The notes below the pieces were generated by a model. That model saw only the letters and a list, made by a program, of their open reading frames with translations. It had not been told where the DNA came from and searched no databases. Below, in pieces: positions 44,764-57,600 of a stretch of 64,000 nt of DNA (the first letter of the stretch is position 1; every line of letters starts with the position of its first letter). The position numbers were made by a program, and so were the translations under genes. This DNA comes from Seiridium cupressi (taxonomy: Eukaryota; Ascomycota; Sordariomycetes; Amphisphaeriales; Sporocadaceae): contig JARVKI010000010.1 in the NCBI GenBank assembly GCA_036674765.1, positions 248,001 through 312,000 of the forward strand, given 5' to 3'.

Positions 44764-46902
44764 ATGCCTAAGCCACGTACGAAACGACAAGCGATTCGGG
44801 AAGAACGAAAGCAGAAGCGAATCGAAACACAGGAGGCCGACGAAAATGCGCAATCCAAGAAGCGACAGAGACTCGATGAGGCCGGCAATGCAAACCGTGT
44901 AGCGGACGAGTATGGCGACTTCGAACAGGCGACCGACCCACAAGACCCCGATGGCGTCTCTAGGCCGGAGAAGGAGTTCTTTGGCATGCTGTCAGACTCA
45001 GAGCAAGAGTATTTTCGGTCGGTCGATGAACAATTGGATATAGACGACTTCCCCTCCCAGGAGGCCCGCGACATGTACCTGGCCAATGTCTTTGTCGAAG
45101 CTCAGGGGAAGGAGCTCAAGCTGGCATGCAGCCAGTCATGTTCTCGGCTCATGGAACGACTTATCCTCATGTCCAACAGCCGGCAGAAGAAGAAGCTTTT
45201 CGAGCAATTCGCCACGCATTTCCTCAACCTTCTACAACACCGCTTTGCCAGTCATTGCTGCGAGACATTATTCCTGCAATCGGCGCCCGTAGTCACAAGA
45301 GAGCTAAGCGGCGTGAGGGACGACGACCCAGCGGAAGAAGAAGATGTGGAAGAGGATGCGCAACCCTTGCCAACGATGGAGGAACTTTTCCTGCTCACTC
45401 TGGACGAGCTTGAAGGTCAATTGGGATACCTTTTGACAGATCGCTTCGCATCGCATAGTATTCGGGTGCTGTTGATCATCCTATCTGGACGACCCCTCGA
45501 ACAGGCTGCTACCAAGTCTCTTATTCACAGTAGAAAGAAGGAGAAGATATCAGCACCATGGACTTCTGATGCGGGCTTGGAACCTAGCGAGGGTCTCCGA
45601 CCAGTGCCGTCGTCGTTCACGGCTGCTGCGAAGAAGATTATTGCCGACTCTACGGAAGGGATGGACGCAACAGCTTTGCGCTTGCTGGCGCGTCACCCTA
45701 CAGGAAACCCGGTCCTTCAACTGTTGTTAGAGTTGGACATCGCTCTCAATTCAAAGAAAGAAGGCGTAAAAGATGATGCTCAACCAGAGGAGGAGTCGAG
45801 TCAAAGGAGGCTGCTTTGGCAGCTGCTTCCAGAGGCACCGGGATCACTGAAGGAATCGACATCACAAGCATCAGAGTTTATTAATTCCATGATCTACGAC
45901 CCTATCGGATCTCGACTACTGGAGACGCTAGTAACACACTGTCCAGGCAAACTCTTCAAGGTCATGTTCAAAAACAACTTTTCCGAGCGCATCGCGAGCT
46001 TGGCTCGTAACGACGTGGCTTCATATCTAGCCATCCGCATTCTTAGCCGGTTGGGCAAGGAAGACCTGGCCATTTCTATTCAAAAGATCATTCCGGAGAT
46101 GCCCAAACTTGTCTCCCTGTCTAGATTTAATGTCATCAAGACCCTATTCGAGAGGTGCAACGTCAGAGACGCAAGCGCCGAGATCCCAGGGCTACTGAGG
46201 GCCTTCACCTCGGCATGTGGAGGTGACAAGAAAGCTTTGGTACCGAAGATGTGTCTCCCAGAGAAGGATGGAGATTCAGAGAAGCCGACGCAGCAATCCA
46301 TATCAAAGAACCAATCGGCAGTGATTTCACACGGTTCTCACTTGGCAACTACTATGCTAGCCATTCCAGGACCGACGTCTGCTGCGATCCAGACATCTCT
46401 CGCAGCTCTCCCCCCAGAGCTAATCATGACCCTGGCCACCTCTTCGGGTCCGACGGGTCATGTTCTGACAGCTGCATTTGCATCTCCATCACAAAACAAG
46501 GCTTTCCACAAGGTCCTCGTTGCAGCTTTGATGAAAGACATAATGGGCCTCGCCCAGTCGGCACAGGGCAGCAAAGTCATCAGTGCAATTGTGTCCATAC
46601 CATCCAAGAGTGACGGCATCAACCTGCCCTTCCATATGAAGCAGCAAATCATGAATGTATTGGGCGAGCACGAGATGGAGTTGAGAGAGTCGTTCGAAGG
46701 GCGGAGGACATGGAAAGCGTGGCAAGGTGATATGTGGAAGACTCGGCCGAGGGATTGGATTGAGTGGGCAAAGGAGGTAGATGTGGCTACAGAGCCCGTC
46801 TGGAAGAGGAAGCAGAGCGCCCTAAAAAACAACAGCAACCCAAATCTAGTGAAGGTCGATGAAGGAGCGAGGAAACAAAGGGTTGGCGGAGCGGAATCTT
46901 GA
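44764..46902 (+). CDS. NOP9: Nop9, Pumilio-repeat nucleolar RNA-binding protein
   Basis: A single-exon gene of 712 residues. Nop9 binds pre-rRNA near the 3' end of 18S and guards against premature Nob1 cleavage in the nucleolus. The start is a basic tail (MPKPRTKRQAIREERKQKR); then FFGMLSDSEQEYFRSVDEQLDIDDF, and degenerate Pumilio repeats such as LKLACSQSCSRLMERLI, LLQHRFASHCCETLFLQ, LLTDRFASHSIRVLLIILSGRPL, LLARHPTGNPVLQLLL, MIYDPIGSRLLETLV, LARNDVASYLAIRILSRLG and SSGPTGHVLTAAFASPS. An acidic insert (DDDPAEEEDVEEDAQP) lies between early repeats, as in other fungal Nop9. It ends with WKAWQGDMWKTRPRDWIEWAKE and a basic tail. The ATG at 44764 is chosen because the upstream extension lacks an in-frame ATG. 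Confidence 0.95.
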   Translation: MPKPRTKRQAIREERKQKRIETQEADENAQSKKRQRLDEAGNANRVADEYGDFEQATDPQDPDGVSRPEKEFFGMLSDSEQEYFRSVDEQLDIDDFPSQEARDMYLANVFVEAQGKELKLACSQSCSRLMERLILMSNSRQKKKLFEQFATHFLNLLQHRFASHCCETLFLQSAPVVTRELSGVRDDDPAEEEDVEEDAQPLPTMEELFLLTLDELEGQLGYLLTDRFASHSIRVLLIILSGRPLEQAATKSLIHSRKKEKISAPWTSDAGLEPSEGLRPVPSSFTAAAKKIIADSTEGMDATALRLLARHPTGNPVLQLLLELDIALNSKKEGVKDDAQPEEESSQRRLLWQLLPEAPGSLKESTSQASEFINSMIYDPIGSRLLETLVTHCPGKLFKVMFKNNFSERIASLARNDVASYLAIRILSRLGKEDLAISIQKIIPEMPKLVSLSRFNVIKTLFERCNVRDASAEIPGLLRAFTSACGGDKKALVPKMCLPEKDGDSEKPTQQSISKNQSAVISHGSHLATTMLAIPGPTSAAIQTSLAALPPELIMTLATSSGPTGHVLTAAFASPSQNKAFHKVLVAALMKDIMGLAQSAQGSKVISAIVSIPSKSDGINLPFHMKQQIMNVLGEHEMELRESFEGRRTWKAWQGDMWKTRPRDWIEWAKEVDVATEPVWKRKQSALKNNSNPNLVKVDEGARKQRVGGAES

Positions 46903-49900
46903 TACCAGAGTTGTTCACGTAGAGGCACCGCCAGTTATCTAACAACCACATCGTAATGGCATCGCTTTCTCGAGCCATCTCGAAACGCAGACGATTTCAA
47001 GCCTCTACTGCTTCTCGAGTGATCCATATTGAAGGTCGACGCAAACGCAAAATTCGAATGATGATATCGGCTACTATGAGGTGTAACTATTTCCCATTAC
47101 TAACGAACATCCAAACTTTACAGCGTCATGATAATAGTGTTTCGTTGTTGTTGAGAATGACTGTGATCTTCTCAAAAATCCACGGTGGTAGATCTATCTA
47201 AACACACTGACGACTGACAAGTTACAGTGCTTCCCATCATAATCAATCCCTCATGCCAAGTGTGGAAGAGCCCTTGTAGACAACCCACATTACTAATGCA
47301 ATCTACCGAATCACGGACTCCTGTAGTCACTGCATGCAAGGACGTGGAGATTCTTGACCGGATCAAGACTGTCAACCTATCTACTTGGACAGACCAAAAG
47401 CTTGGGCTAAAGAAGCTAGATGCCCAGGAAAGCTTCATCAGTCATGAGATACCTCATAGCTCAAGAATATATCCAGATAACGGACAGGCTCAGTCGATCC
47501 AGAAGTCGAGTATTCAGACATAAGATCGGCTTTGTTCTCTGAAAGTCAGGACGTAGTTAGTAGTACCGCAAGAGAAACGCAAACATAGACGCATCAATGC
47601 ATATGCCGTGCAGACATGAATGAACTGCCGCAGAGCGCGCACTGTCCTCTTGTCTAGCTTCCCGAAACAAGTCGGAATCAAGGTAGCTTTTGCTGGCGTG
47701 CAATAGAGTTTCTAGTGAAGGCTTACATAAGTAGCCGTTGGGAAGCATGTCATCTTGACGAGCCATAGCCGAGGTCAAACCCGTGTATACCAATTCAGAA
47801 TGGGACGCGAGCTACGAATAATGGTGCAGCTTTTCTGTCACCATCTACATTATGTAATATCTTTAGCATGAATACTACGCCGACGGAAGAATCCCTAGAA
47901 AGGGCGCGCACGAAAATTGTGTTGCTTTTTGGCAATGTGTTATGCGGCGGTGTGTAGCGAGCGTGAAGGCACGTGGATTGGATAGGCCGTGCGTATGTAT
48001 GGTAATATAGATAGATAGAGAACAGCGATAGGTAATCTCAATCTACCAAACGCGGCGCGAGATGCGAGCATGCAAGATTCTTATGGAGCACCCCAGCGAT
48101 CTAGAGCAGAAGCACAGCAGCTACGTACGACGTAGTACGTGCCGGGATCCATGTCCCTGCCTTTTTTTTCGTCGTGTCTGCATCTGGGATTCCATATCGC
48201 CACATGGGAGGTGCAGCATGGGAGTCACATCTCTAGTCGGGGTTTGGAGAAAGTTCCCAAACGAGCAAACGAGATGGAGCTAGCAACCCTGGGATGAACG
48301 AAAAAGTGAGATGGGAAAAACGATGAGATGAGATCAGGGAGCTAGGGACGCAGAGCCAGATTGACGAGTAATCGATAAACGAACCCGCAGATCCCCTTGA
48401 GAGATTTCATCACTGGTGGATGCTACCCGCCTCAAAAGGCCCAACTAAGATTTCTCGGCAGAACGAGACACATGGGGGGTTGGATCCGTTTTAAAAAATG
48501 ATTGGAGACGGGTTTCGAGTCAAGGGGAGGGAAAGTCGTTTGGTAACAATGATGTAACCCAGAGCTAGGGAAATAACAGAGATCTGGAGAGTATCTAGCC
48601 ACCTAGCCGCAGTGGGCAGTGAGTGTGCTGCAGTTGCGACGCGCGCGTGGGCATCGTACAACGCATCGGTTCCAACCGAAGGATGGATGGCGACACATAC
48701 GCATCTCACTCACCGTTGCATTGTGCATTAGGGAATCAACAGGTACACTTCCCGTGAGGGCCGCCACTAGGGTTGATACCTCATCCGGCTTACAGTACAG
48801 GGCGCCTGCTCGAATATTCGCTGGATGAAGGCTATCCACAGAAGCTAGATGATGCGGGTCGGCTCAATCGATGGCCGCACGTAGTTACTAGTGTAGGTGT
48901 GGGTAGAACGCTACAATGTATTCTTATCCCCAAAAGACCGAGGCCTAGCCCGGAGCAGGGTTAGATGCAGAGCCCCAAAGGAAGAAAAACGCAATTTATA
49001 CTTCCAGACTAAGAAAGGAAAGCTTGCGGGTTCGAATACTTCTTTCGAGCAGGGCACCCCATCCTTTAGTGGGCTCAGATGGATGTAGTCAAAACCAATG
49101 TACTTTTTGACGAGGTTTCCGCTAGTGGCACAGCAGGGCCCGGACGAATCTGGGATGTCTATTGGCAGTCGGACTTCCTCCGTATCGTTATGCTGCAGGC
49201 TGCAGATGCGAGGGGCGAAACGCAGTTTTGCCATGACTGATGTTTAAGTCATAGCAACTGTGCCTACCAATCCATTTGAAAGGTCGAGCGCGCCTGGGCA
49301 ATTCAATGTACGGTATTCTTGGGTGACAGTAGCGCATGGTATACTCTCAATAGAAAGAACCCAGTGGGTGGGTTGGGGGAGAGTATAGTCGTCCAACTGA
49401 CAATCGCCAGAGCAGAGTAGCCAGAGCAGGTCACGCTTAGTATATCAATAATCCAGTGAGGGAAGCTTTCACAAACAGAACATGTTGCATATCAAGACCT
49501 AAAATTGCAGTAGAGTGGTTTTGTATTATACTATTTTTTTGGCTGCCATAATGACGCAGTCTAGAAACCGCAAGTGAGCGTATATGCAAATCAGATCTCA
49601 GACCGAGTTCGTCTGGCTTAATTGTCATTTTCGTGTTGGCGACGGCCGTAATTTTCCACCTCCTTGCAAAGGATCTGCTCATCAAAGAGACAGAAGCTCG
49701 TTCTGTGCAGCCGTGTTCCAGGTCTGCACGCGTATGGACTCGGGGCGAAGTATACATGACTTCGACGTTGGCAACTAAAATCGCCAACCACCCCTATCCA
49801 AAGGGTCTCCGGGCTTCATAAAAATATCCCGTGAGTTGCCCTTGTATCCTGACCCGGTCGTCTAATAACTCCCGGTATGCATCGTATCCCAACTTAACTC

Positions 49901-50228
49901 CATGAGAGCGGAGAAAATGCGGGCGGAAAACAGTTACGCCCGCTGGTATCAAGTCGTCAAAACATCAAGTAGATAGGAACGAACAAACAGATGTGCCTTC
50001 TAGGGGGCACCATTATCCCCATTGGGACTCGCAAAAGCAAAGTCGTTGAACGCCGGAGATCACCCAAAATATAGCCATGCAACCGTAAAATGCATCAAAC
50101 CCTGAAAGGTCGCATCCATGCGTGGTATCATGAGGAAAAAAAGGAAAATGTCCAGAATTTTGGTGGTTGTGCCTGGTATCACACATGGACAAGATAGACA
50201 AGACCCGGGAATACGACGCCCTGGATCA
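46903..50228. other. Gene-poor region, 3.3 kb
   Basis: No gene I can support. Open frames are at most about 115 codons (49437-49787 minus, 47227-47523 plus) and lack motifs or codon bias. A short gata microsatellite-like run lies near 48006-48020. The right end is the 3' region of the next minus-strand gene. Confidence 0.35.
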
Positions 50229-51410
50229 TCATTGCTCTGACCCAAAGTCGATCAAGTTGTCCCAAGTCGAGTCTGCCATCAATCCGCCACAAGGAGTGTC
50301 CATTCCCCTGAAGTTATCAAATGCACCACCGAAAGTGGCTTCCATGGGAGAGAAGAGTATCTCATCCGCGTGGTTGGTGGAATCGGGCGGCGAGCAAGAC
50401 TCCTCCTTCTCGTGCACAGGTTCGGACTTCTCGAGGGTGAAGTCTGGATGAGCTGGCTTGGTTGGTTGGTGGCTGGACAAGTTGAACGAGGAAGAGTCTC
50501 CACCAAAATAGTAAGGGGCCATAGAATCGCTCATATCAATTTTGGCCATTCCTAACATTCTGATCTCGTTCGGCAACTCTGATGTGAAAGACGATGTGTG
50601 TTGCTGGGGTTGGGAATCCAGCGGAGGAAACATATGTGCGGATGAATGGCGAGGCGTGTGTCCCGAATCAGGTGTATCCATGGTTGCGGAACCAGGAGAC
50701 AGGGCCGGCGGCGTCGAGCTTGCCGTTGTCACTGTGGTTGCTGTGGAAATCTGTCGATCCATACCGCCATACTGCGGAAGCCCGCCGTCTGTTTGTGCAG
50801 AGGGCGAAGGCATCGTTGGTGAGGTCGGAGAGAATTGTGTGTTGTCGTTTGTCATGAGTGGCGCCATGTAGATAGACTGGTTGAGCTGTTGCTGGTACGC
50901 AGCGGCGCTGGGAAATGATTCATTGAAGAGTCTGTTGATTTCGTTGTACCTTGCCATAGATGCCATAGCAGCCTGTGTCGTAATATAAGCGCTGACTCGG
51001 TGATTCATGGTCGGAGAGTTCGTCTGCAAGTGGCGTGTGAGATGCCTGAACTGTCTCGGCAGGTCGTCCTCTTCCTCTTCGTACATCTCCTCCTTGATGA
51101 CGATCTCTTCGGTGACCTTCAGTCCTCGACCAGTCCGCCTTCTGTGAATCTCGGATGCCATTCGCGCCGATTGCACCCTCGCTTCCAAACTGCGATCAGC
51201 TCGTCGAGACGCAGCGATATACGCCCGCTCTTGGTTTTCTTCGTGGGACCGCTCAGTCTAGGTTGGACACAGTCAGAGTGCTGCCAAGGCTGAGTGGTAC
51301 CGACGAGCTGGACCATGGGACTATTATAGACTTACCTTCTGTGCCTTTACGGGCGGTACCCGCCCGTTGGTCGGCATCGCTGCCGGTGTGTCTAATTGTC
51401 GCTTAGGCAT
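50229..51410 (-). CDS. Conserved Pezizomycotina protein, possible nuclear regulator, function unknown
   Basis: Exons (minus) 51410-51336 and 51257-50229 give 367 residues. The 78-nt intron follows MPKRQLDTPAAMPTNGRVPPVKAQK. The conserved part is a strongly basic helical region (ERAYIAASRRADRSLEARV, SARMASEIHRRRTGRGLKVTEEIV) followed by an acidic turn (KEEMYEEEEDDLP) and a helix ending in YNEINRLFNESFPSAAAYQQQLNQS. The rest is Ser/Thr/Pro/Gln-rich low complexity, with a C-terminal DTPCGGLMADSTWDNLIDF that resembles an acidic-aromatic activation motif. There is no leucine zipper, zinc finger or catalytic motif. A transcription-related role is inference from composition. The upstream region is very long and gene-free, as for many fungal regulators with long leaders. 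Confidence 0.8.
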
Positions 51411-52242
51411 TGATCAGATGTGGTGACGCAGACGAGCGTCAACAGGTTGATGGTTGGGACTTTTCGATGATCACCACAACTTTCGATGTATGTCGTAATT
51501 GAACAGACTCGAGTGGTTCGTATATGTCGTTGTGCCTGACTATATACGAATGATAAACCCTATGAACCAATAAAGGTGCGGGTATACGGCCGTGGGGATG
51601 CAATAAACTCGTGGAGAACCCTGGAAGGCGACAGCCACGGCTCAGTGCTAATTGATTAGGAGGAGCTCAAATGTTCCTGTCGAGGCTCTTTGACGGCTGA
51701 TATCAAGAACTGGAGCAACCGAGTGATGGTTTATCAAGTGGCGGGAGAGCTTGGCGTGGTTGACCCAGGTAGGGCTCAAATCTTCGCTGGTGGTGTCTCG
51801 GAGGAAACTTAAGGGATAGGCTTTGTGGGATGGTGGACAGCTTTTTCTCCAATCCCAAGCAGGTGGTAAAGGAAACAAACGAGGAGGCTGTCACACACTG
51901 GGACATGGGACAAAAACATTAAATACCTGGCTGGGGTGTGGACTGGGACTTCCCCATACCGACAGGCATGGGCTTTATCGAAGGTACGAGCACAGAGGGG
52001 TCAGACTGCATGCGTTCCTTGCCCGAACGGCATGCCGCTGCATGTACTCAGCAACATCCCATTCTCGGTCGAGTTGCTCTCTGCGCAAGGCTCGATCGCC
52101 ACGGAACGAATGCTCAGAGATCTCGATCAGTTCACGCTGGAACCAATGACACAGGGCGGAGCCTTCAGACTGTTGCAGGGATATGTACTGGGCTAAAGTA
52201 TGGGCCGTCTCCAGCAGCAAGGTGCTAAGCAGGGTGCTAGCT

Positions 52243-52263
52243 GGTGCTGGTGCTGGTGCTGGT
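52243..52263. repeat. Short (GGTGCT)n microsatellite
   Basis: Three and a half perfect GGTGCT units, preceded by related GGTGCTA units at 52221 and 52233. On the minus strand it reads as Ala-Pro repeats in an unproven frame. Confidence 0.7.
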
Positions 52264-54449
52264 AGCTCTAGGAATGGCATAGCGGGCGTCTTCTTTGGAG
52301 AAAGCTCTGCTTTGGGGGCTCGGCTTCTGAGAGCTGGTACTAGATACTTTTCTCGACGGACAGGCCATGTATCGAGCTGGACGTGTTTTGGCCGCCGGTT
52401 TCAAGCGCAAAGGATGTAGAGAATACAGCTAGCACGCCTGTCTCCTCCGTCCAAGCACGTGTGCCTGGTGCACTGCCCTGTTTGTATGGGGCAAGTGCTT
52501 TCGCTAGCTGCTAGGTGGTAGTTCTGAAGCCTATCTTTTCGATAGGTCACCCTCTGTCTTGTCTCTCCCAAACGCAACAAGTCTCTTCGCTCAGAGATCA
52601 CATTTCTGAGTTCCTTGTAAAAAGCAGGGAAGACAGCCCCATGAAGCTATGCCAAGCTTGCGGAATGGGTTGACCTGCCTAGTATGCCCAGCGACTTGTT
52701 GCCCAAGGTCATACATTCATCACCCACTGGTTAGACTTTGTGACCACTAAAGCCTAGGACAGCCGACATTACCACGTATGCGTGGAGATGCCACCTTTTG
52801 CTACCTTCAAACTCTCAAACGTATGCCCTCGGCAGTGTACGCCGGCTCCCGATGGGCCTTGTCGTGGGGCCATTTGCTTTCTCGTGCACTAATAAATCAT
52901 AATAGTAGTCCAGCGCAATTTAGACGCCCTGAAAAGAAACATCTTTACTGTGACCATGGCTGGCTCCAGCTCCAACCCCTGTGACCGGCCTGTATCCGTA
53001 CAACAGTCCCCAGCTCGATAGATACTTGTCTTTCCGATTCCTATGAGTACTCACTACCCACCGTGCTGTGAAAGCCAGTGGAGAGATACCGTGCCGGCTC
53101 GTCCTTCGGATTTAGCGCGGCCGCCTATGCATATCTTAGCCGGCTCGGTGCCGCTCGGGTTAGCTTCGTGTCCCATGCTGTCAGGGAAACGTTCAGATTG
53201 GTCAGCATCTTGATGGCCGCATGGGGTGTGGTGCCGGTGAACTCTATGTATTGACCACCCATGTGCGCTGCGGGCTGGGACCAGTCGCCGACCATCTTTG
53301 GTAGCACAGGAATCGGTATCCTGCCATAACGCGATATTTGTCAAAGGGGTGGATACCTCTAACACTGCAGCAGGCACTCAGGTAGGTTACGCCCTAAATG
53401 CACTGTGACCACAGACGACGGGTTTGAACGTGTGGCTGAATTGGCCTTGTGGCCCAGTATAATTGCGACGTGGTTCAACGATGTTTTCTCGGGCATTTGA
53501 TATCGCAAAATGGAGGAGTAGCTACAAACTCATTGAGACGTGCATGGCAGATGATTCTCTCTCTGCCTACCTATGAACAAGAATTGTCCTCACAAGTCGG
53601 AGCGCTCAAAATAACCACCGAGCCACACTGGAACGCAGGTTGGCTGAAAATTCACTGACTCGATTTCAAGAAAGGATGAGAAATACATTTTAGACTCTCG
53701 TGCAGTGTCCGATGGCCGCTTTAGTTTTCCACTTGCTTTTCGAACCCCTCAATTGACTGGATGCGTATCAGGGACTTCCAAAAGAGTGGAACAGGGGACT
53801 TGAAACTTGTTTGCTTGATCAAGCTGCAGCTGGCTGCTGGCTGATGCAATGGGAATCTTTGATTGTGAGAGTCTGTCTCTGTTGTCACGATCGTCTCAGA
53901 AACCTCGAATTTTTTTTTTTTTTTTTTATTCTTTAGTTTTTTACATCATTTCCCCTACTGTCCGTAACAGAAGCTCTGAAACCTGCTGGCTTTTCAGCCC
54001 TGCTGCTCATGCATAGTGGCTGCTAGCGCCCGGAGCAATATGTCCGCCTTCTCCTCATCTGTTCACAAGGATTAGAATTCCTTAGTGGAGGTAAGTACTT
54101 GGATCTCTAACAAAAAGATTCTTTCTGCTTCCCGCACATGGGCCCTTGCCCACCAATCGCATCCAACCACACAGCTCCCAGTACGGTGCTACACTGTATT
54201 GTATCCATCAAAGGCTCTTGCTGGCTGCAGCACATACCGAAAGGACTCCTCGGGCCCTTCTCCTGCTGGTGAATCGAGCCACATAGCTCCCGGCTATCTT
54301 TTGTGCCCGTTGCGTGAGACATGGAGACCACCTTTACCAGTCATGCCAAGCTTTCTTGGTACCAGGACATGGTGCCGACAGAACCGCTGGGTTAGCTATT
54401 CTGGCGATCACTTCTGTAGTGGGCGTAAGTCGAAGACATCCAATTTTCC

Positions 54450-54481
54450 CAAAATGCCATCGTTGCAGACATGGCATTTTG
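54450..54481. repeat. Perfect inverted repeat (hairpin), 11-bp arms
   Basis: CAAAATGCCAT at 54450-54460 and its exact reverse complement ATGGCATTTTG at 54471-54481, separated by ten bases. It is in a gene-poor region and its role is unknown. Confidence 0.75.
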
Positions 54482-54612
54482 AGATGGCCAGTGCGGGGTA
54501 TGACATAGGTATGAGCCAGTTTCATTACACCATAAGGGGTGATGTTCATGAATTCCGAGCTATCTCCTATTTCTTCACAAACGATACGCGCCTTGTTCTC
54601 TAATTTTTCTTA

Positions 54613-54694
54613 GGTATCAGGTATCAGGTATCAGGTATCAGGTATCAGGTATCAGGTATCAGGTATCAGGTATCAGGTATCAGGTATCAGGTAT
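54613..54694. repeat. (GGTATCA)11 minisatellite
   Basis: Eleven perfect 7-bp units from 54613 to 54689 followed by a partial unit (ggtat). It is perfect throughout, which suggests recent expansion. Confidence 0.97.
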
Positions 54695-57600
54695 TGACTA
54701 CGTCTTACTGCCCATCAACTCACTATGCGTGCAGATTTGCATGCCCGTTGGTCTCTCATTCGTATGTCACAGCAGCAGAGTCGAGTAGATGAGCCGTTGT
54801 CAGGTTGATGCTACACATGTGCGACAATGAGATGGGATTGGTTGCTTTCCCCTTTCATTCCCGGCGGGACGGATCGGATTCTCACAATCAGACCAAAATG
54901 CTGTCCTTCTTAATGGAGCGGTAAAGGCCCTTCGCAAACTAGGGGTTGCTAGAGCTTCCACCGCTTTGGGGGGGCCTAGGCTCGTTTCTGACGTCGAACA
55001 AGCGTTTAGTTGTGGTACACCACCGATTATGTTGCAGTAGAATCTCGATAAACCGCCTCATTGGGAGCCGGCAGATCGATCTGAGGCTAGTAATCATGTC
55101 CATGCTTACCTAGCTGCTAGCCTTCGCTGCATCGTACGCTAGACCGCCTCTATTTTAGACAGGAACGGCGCCCCTGGCCCCTGGGCGTCGCATAACAAAC
55201 GTACCTAGACAAGCCTCGGACCATTCTTCTCACGGTATACCCTTGCCCATCGCACAAGCCTATCAGCAATAGTACCTAGAGTCCGGTAGAGTTCCCCTAC
55301 GGTGGTTCACAGACGGTAGCGTCACGCCCGCTGGCCCGTAAGATCTCGACAAAATCGCCATCCTTACAGTTGATCTACGTGCCAGCGTCCCTACTCTAAA
55401 TAGGCGAAATTGCTGGTAAGCAATGGAGTGTCCATTCTACCTAATGCCATGTCGCAAAATTGGCTTCGAAAAGGGGTTGACAAACTGCCATCCCAACCGT
55501 TACGAGCCTTCTTGTTCATCAACCATCCTGCCATAGTCCCATAGGAAATGCATTACTGATCAGAGCCCGCCTCAGCGCTTTCCCCTTTTGACTGGCGGGT
55601 ACTTCCATTAGGTAAGGCAGGACTTTAGTTGAGCTTGCAGGCTTGGATGTCACTGATCCGAAATGAACAGACGCAAAGCGAACTGCCCAACTCGGATCAC
55701 ACATGTATCATGCAGTCGAGTGAACTACACCTCGTCAGCTTTCCTCTTTTTACCAATCGCTGGGTTAGCCACGTGTGAGCATCCTATTCCCCGTTCCTAA
55801 ACCCTCGCAGGGGCCCTGCCTGCTCAAGATGTGCCAGAATTATGATTTGACCTTCCGATCTGATCATTCAGATCTCACGAAACAAGCTTTAATCAACCAC
55901 CCGTCCAGGGTCCCAATCTCTGGGCTCCGTTGTAAATGTGACTTCGCTTCACGAAACATGAGTCCATACCGGCCCAACCCTTCATCAGTGCACGTTAGTC
56001 CGCAAAGGCGTTGTCGACACGTTTAGACACAAATGAATGAGGAATGACGTGAGACTCTTGGAAAAGCTTCGTTGGAACAGATCGCAGCTTCCGCGCTTAG
56101 CACTTGGTGCGTGGACGTGGCTGCTGGCCTACAAAACGACGCCGGGAGCCAGCCTTACCTCAATGGGATTCTCAGGTGGTGGTGGCCTTTCAGTAGCGAA
56201 AAGTGTCTTTCGACCCAAGACTCTGCTTCCGGCCATCGGCCAATAAGAAATTGTATAATACGTACGCAATTGGATCGTCACATCTGCGCTGACGCAAGAG
56301 CGATCTGGCAGCATCCCGCAAACTCGAGTATCGGACGCGTTCCTTCAAACGATTTGAGTATTTTTAATGTTCCATACACATCGCCGAGTCTGCAGGGGGC
56401 ACAATTACCCAGGGTTTAAGTACGATGCCGCAGTCCGCCGCGCGATGTCCCGCTGCGGGTCTGGGGTTTAGCCATCGCCGATTCTGGACGCAGACGCATC
56501 TCGGGCCGCATCGTAAATTCAGCAACTCCAAAGGCACGGACAAGATTACAATTTTCTTGGCGCTCATTTCGTCCCCTGGTGCTGTCTTTGGGGAATCGAT
56601 TTTGCAGATACTTCTGAAACGAGGTTGGACCCTCACCAGCGAGCGAGCTGAGAGTTGAGTTTGCCCGAGTCCTAGGAAACTCTATGGGGAGGGTTGGTCG
56701 TCAGCGGCGTCGTTAGAGAATCGCTTAAGGTAGGGTAGTCTAGATCAGCTCTCTCAGGTACCAAATATCTGATCGACACCGCAATCATCCTCAGGATTCG
56801 GTGGCTTCCTTCACAGGGTTGGAGCCTTGCAATATTGTGAGGACGCAACTCTTGCGACAGAGACTGCGTTTGTATGTGGCCCCGGAACAAATGCCACGTG
56901 ATCTTCCGATAAGTTGGGAACTCCATGATGTTCTTGGCTTGTGGGACATCGCTGACTGAATGATGTGATCTCTGCTCTAGTCCTGGGGGTACAGCGTCGC
57001 GGTGATTACTAGATTCCATGTCGGTAATTATGTTCATTACTTTTACTGAGCTTTATGGGAAGTTTCTGGTCCCTTATCTGTTTGATGGAAGCTATCTTAC
57101 TGTAGGAATTACCAAGCAAAACACATCACCCCCATCTTGTCGACTAAAAGGTATGATAACGAGATTGCAGGCGTGAGGGAAGTGTCCTATCCAAAAATCC
57201 AATATCGCGGGGCAGATATTGGCACTTCAAAGAGCTTACCGATCTCTTCGCTCTTACAAGCTCCGTTGTACATGCATATGGCATTTCAGGTAGGTAACTT
57301 CGCAGCTGACATGTTCTAGCTGTAGGATGCGCGTTGCGACCGTAGCATCATATGATCCGGCGAGTTTGGGTCTGATGAGAATATTGAGGCCCGTGGGCTT
57401 GCGTAGGGACATCTCTCCTAGCTCCTGATTGGAGGCTGGAACCTCCGGCTGTATAGCAGATGTTGATCTCCATCATGTTAAGTAATAAGACTGTTCTCCA
57501 TTTAATGTTAAGGAGCAAGTTGATATCTCTCTCGATACTATCATTGTAGAACTTGCCGCGTTGGGAATCGCAGCTAATTAGAAACAGGATGGGCAAGGCC

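Noticed and set aside
49437..49787. 116-codon minus frame in the 46.9-50.2 kb region
   Set aside because: No recognisable domain, no codon bias, no homologous context.
53054..53377. Minus-strand frames (107 and 60 codons) that looked like part of a small secreted protein
   Set aside because: Neither has a signal peptide or a consistent exon structure; two overlapping frames compete and neither is convincing.
54085..54603. 172-codon frame in the gene desert
   Set aside because: No codon bias or motif, and the frame contains the hairpin at 54450-54481 and ends next to a minisatellite; treated as chance.
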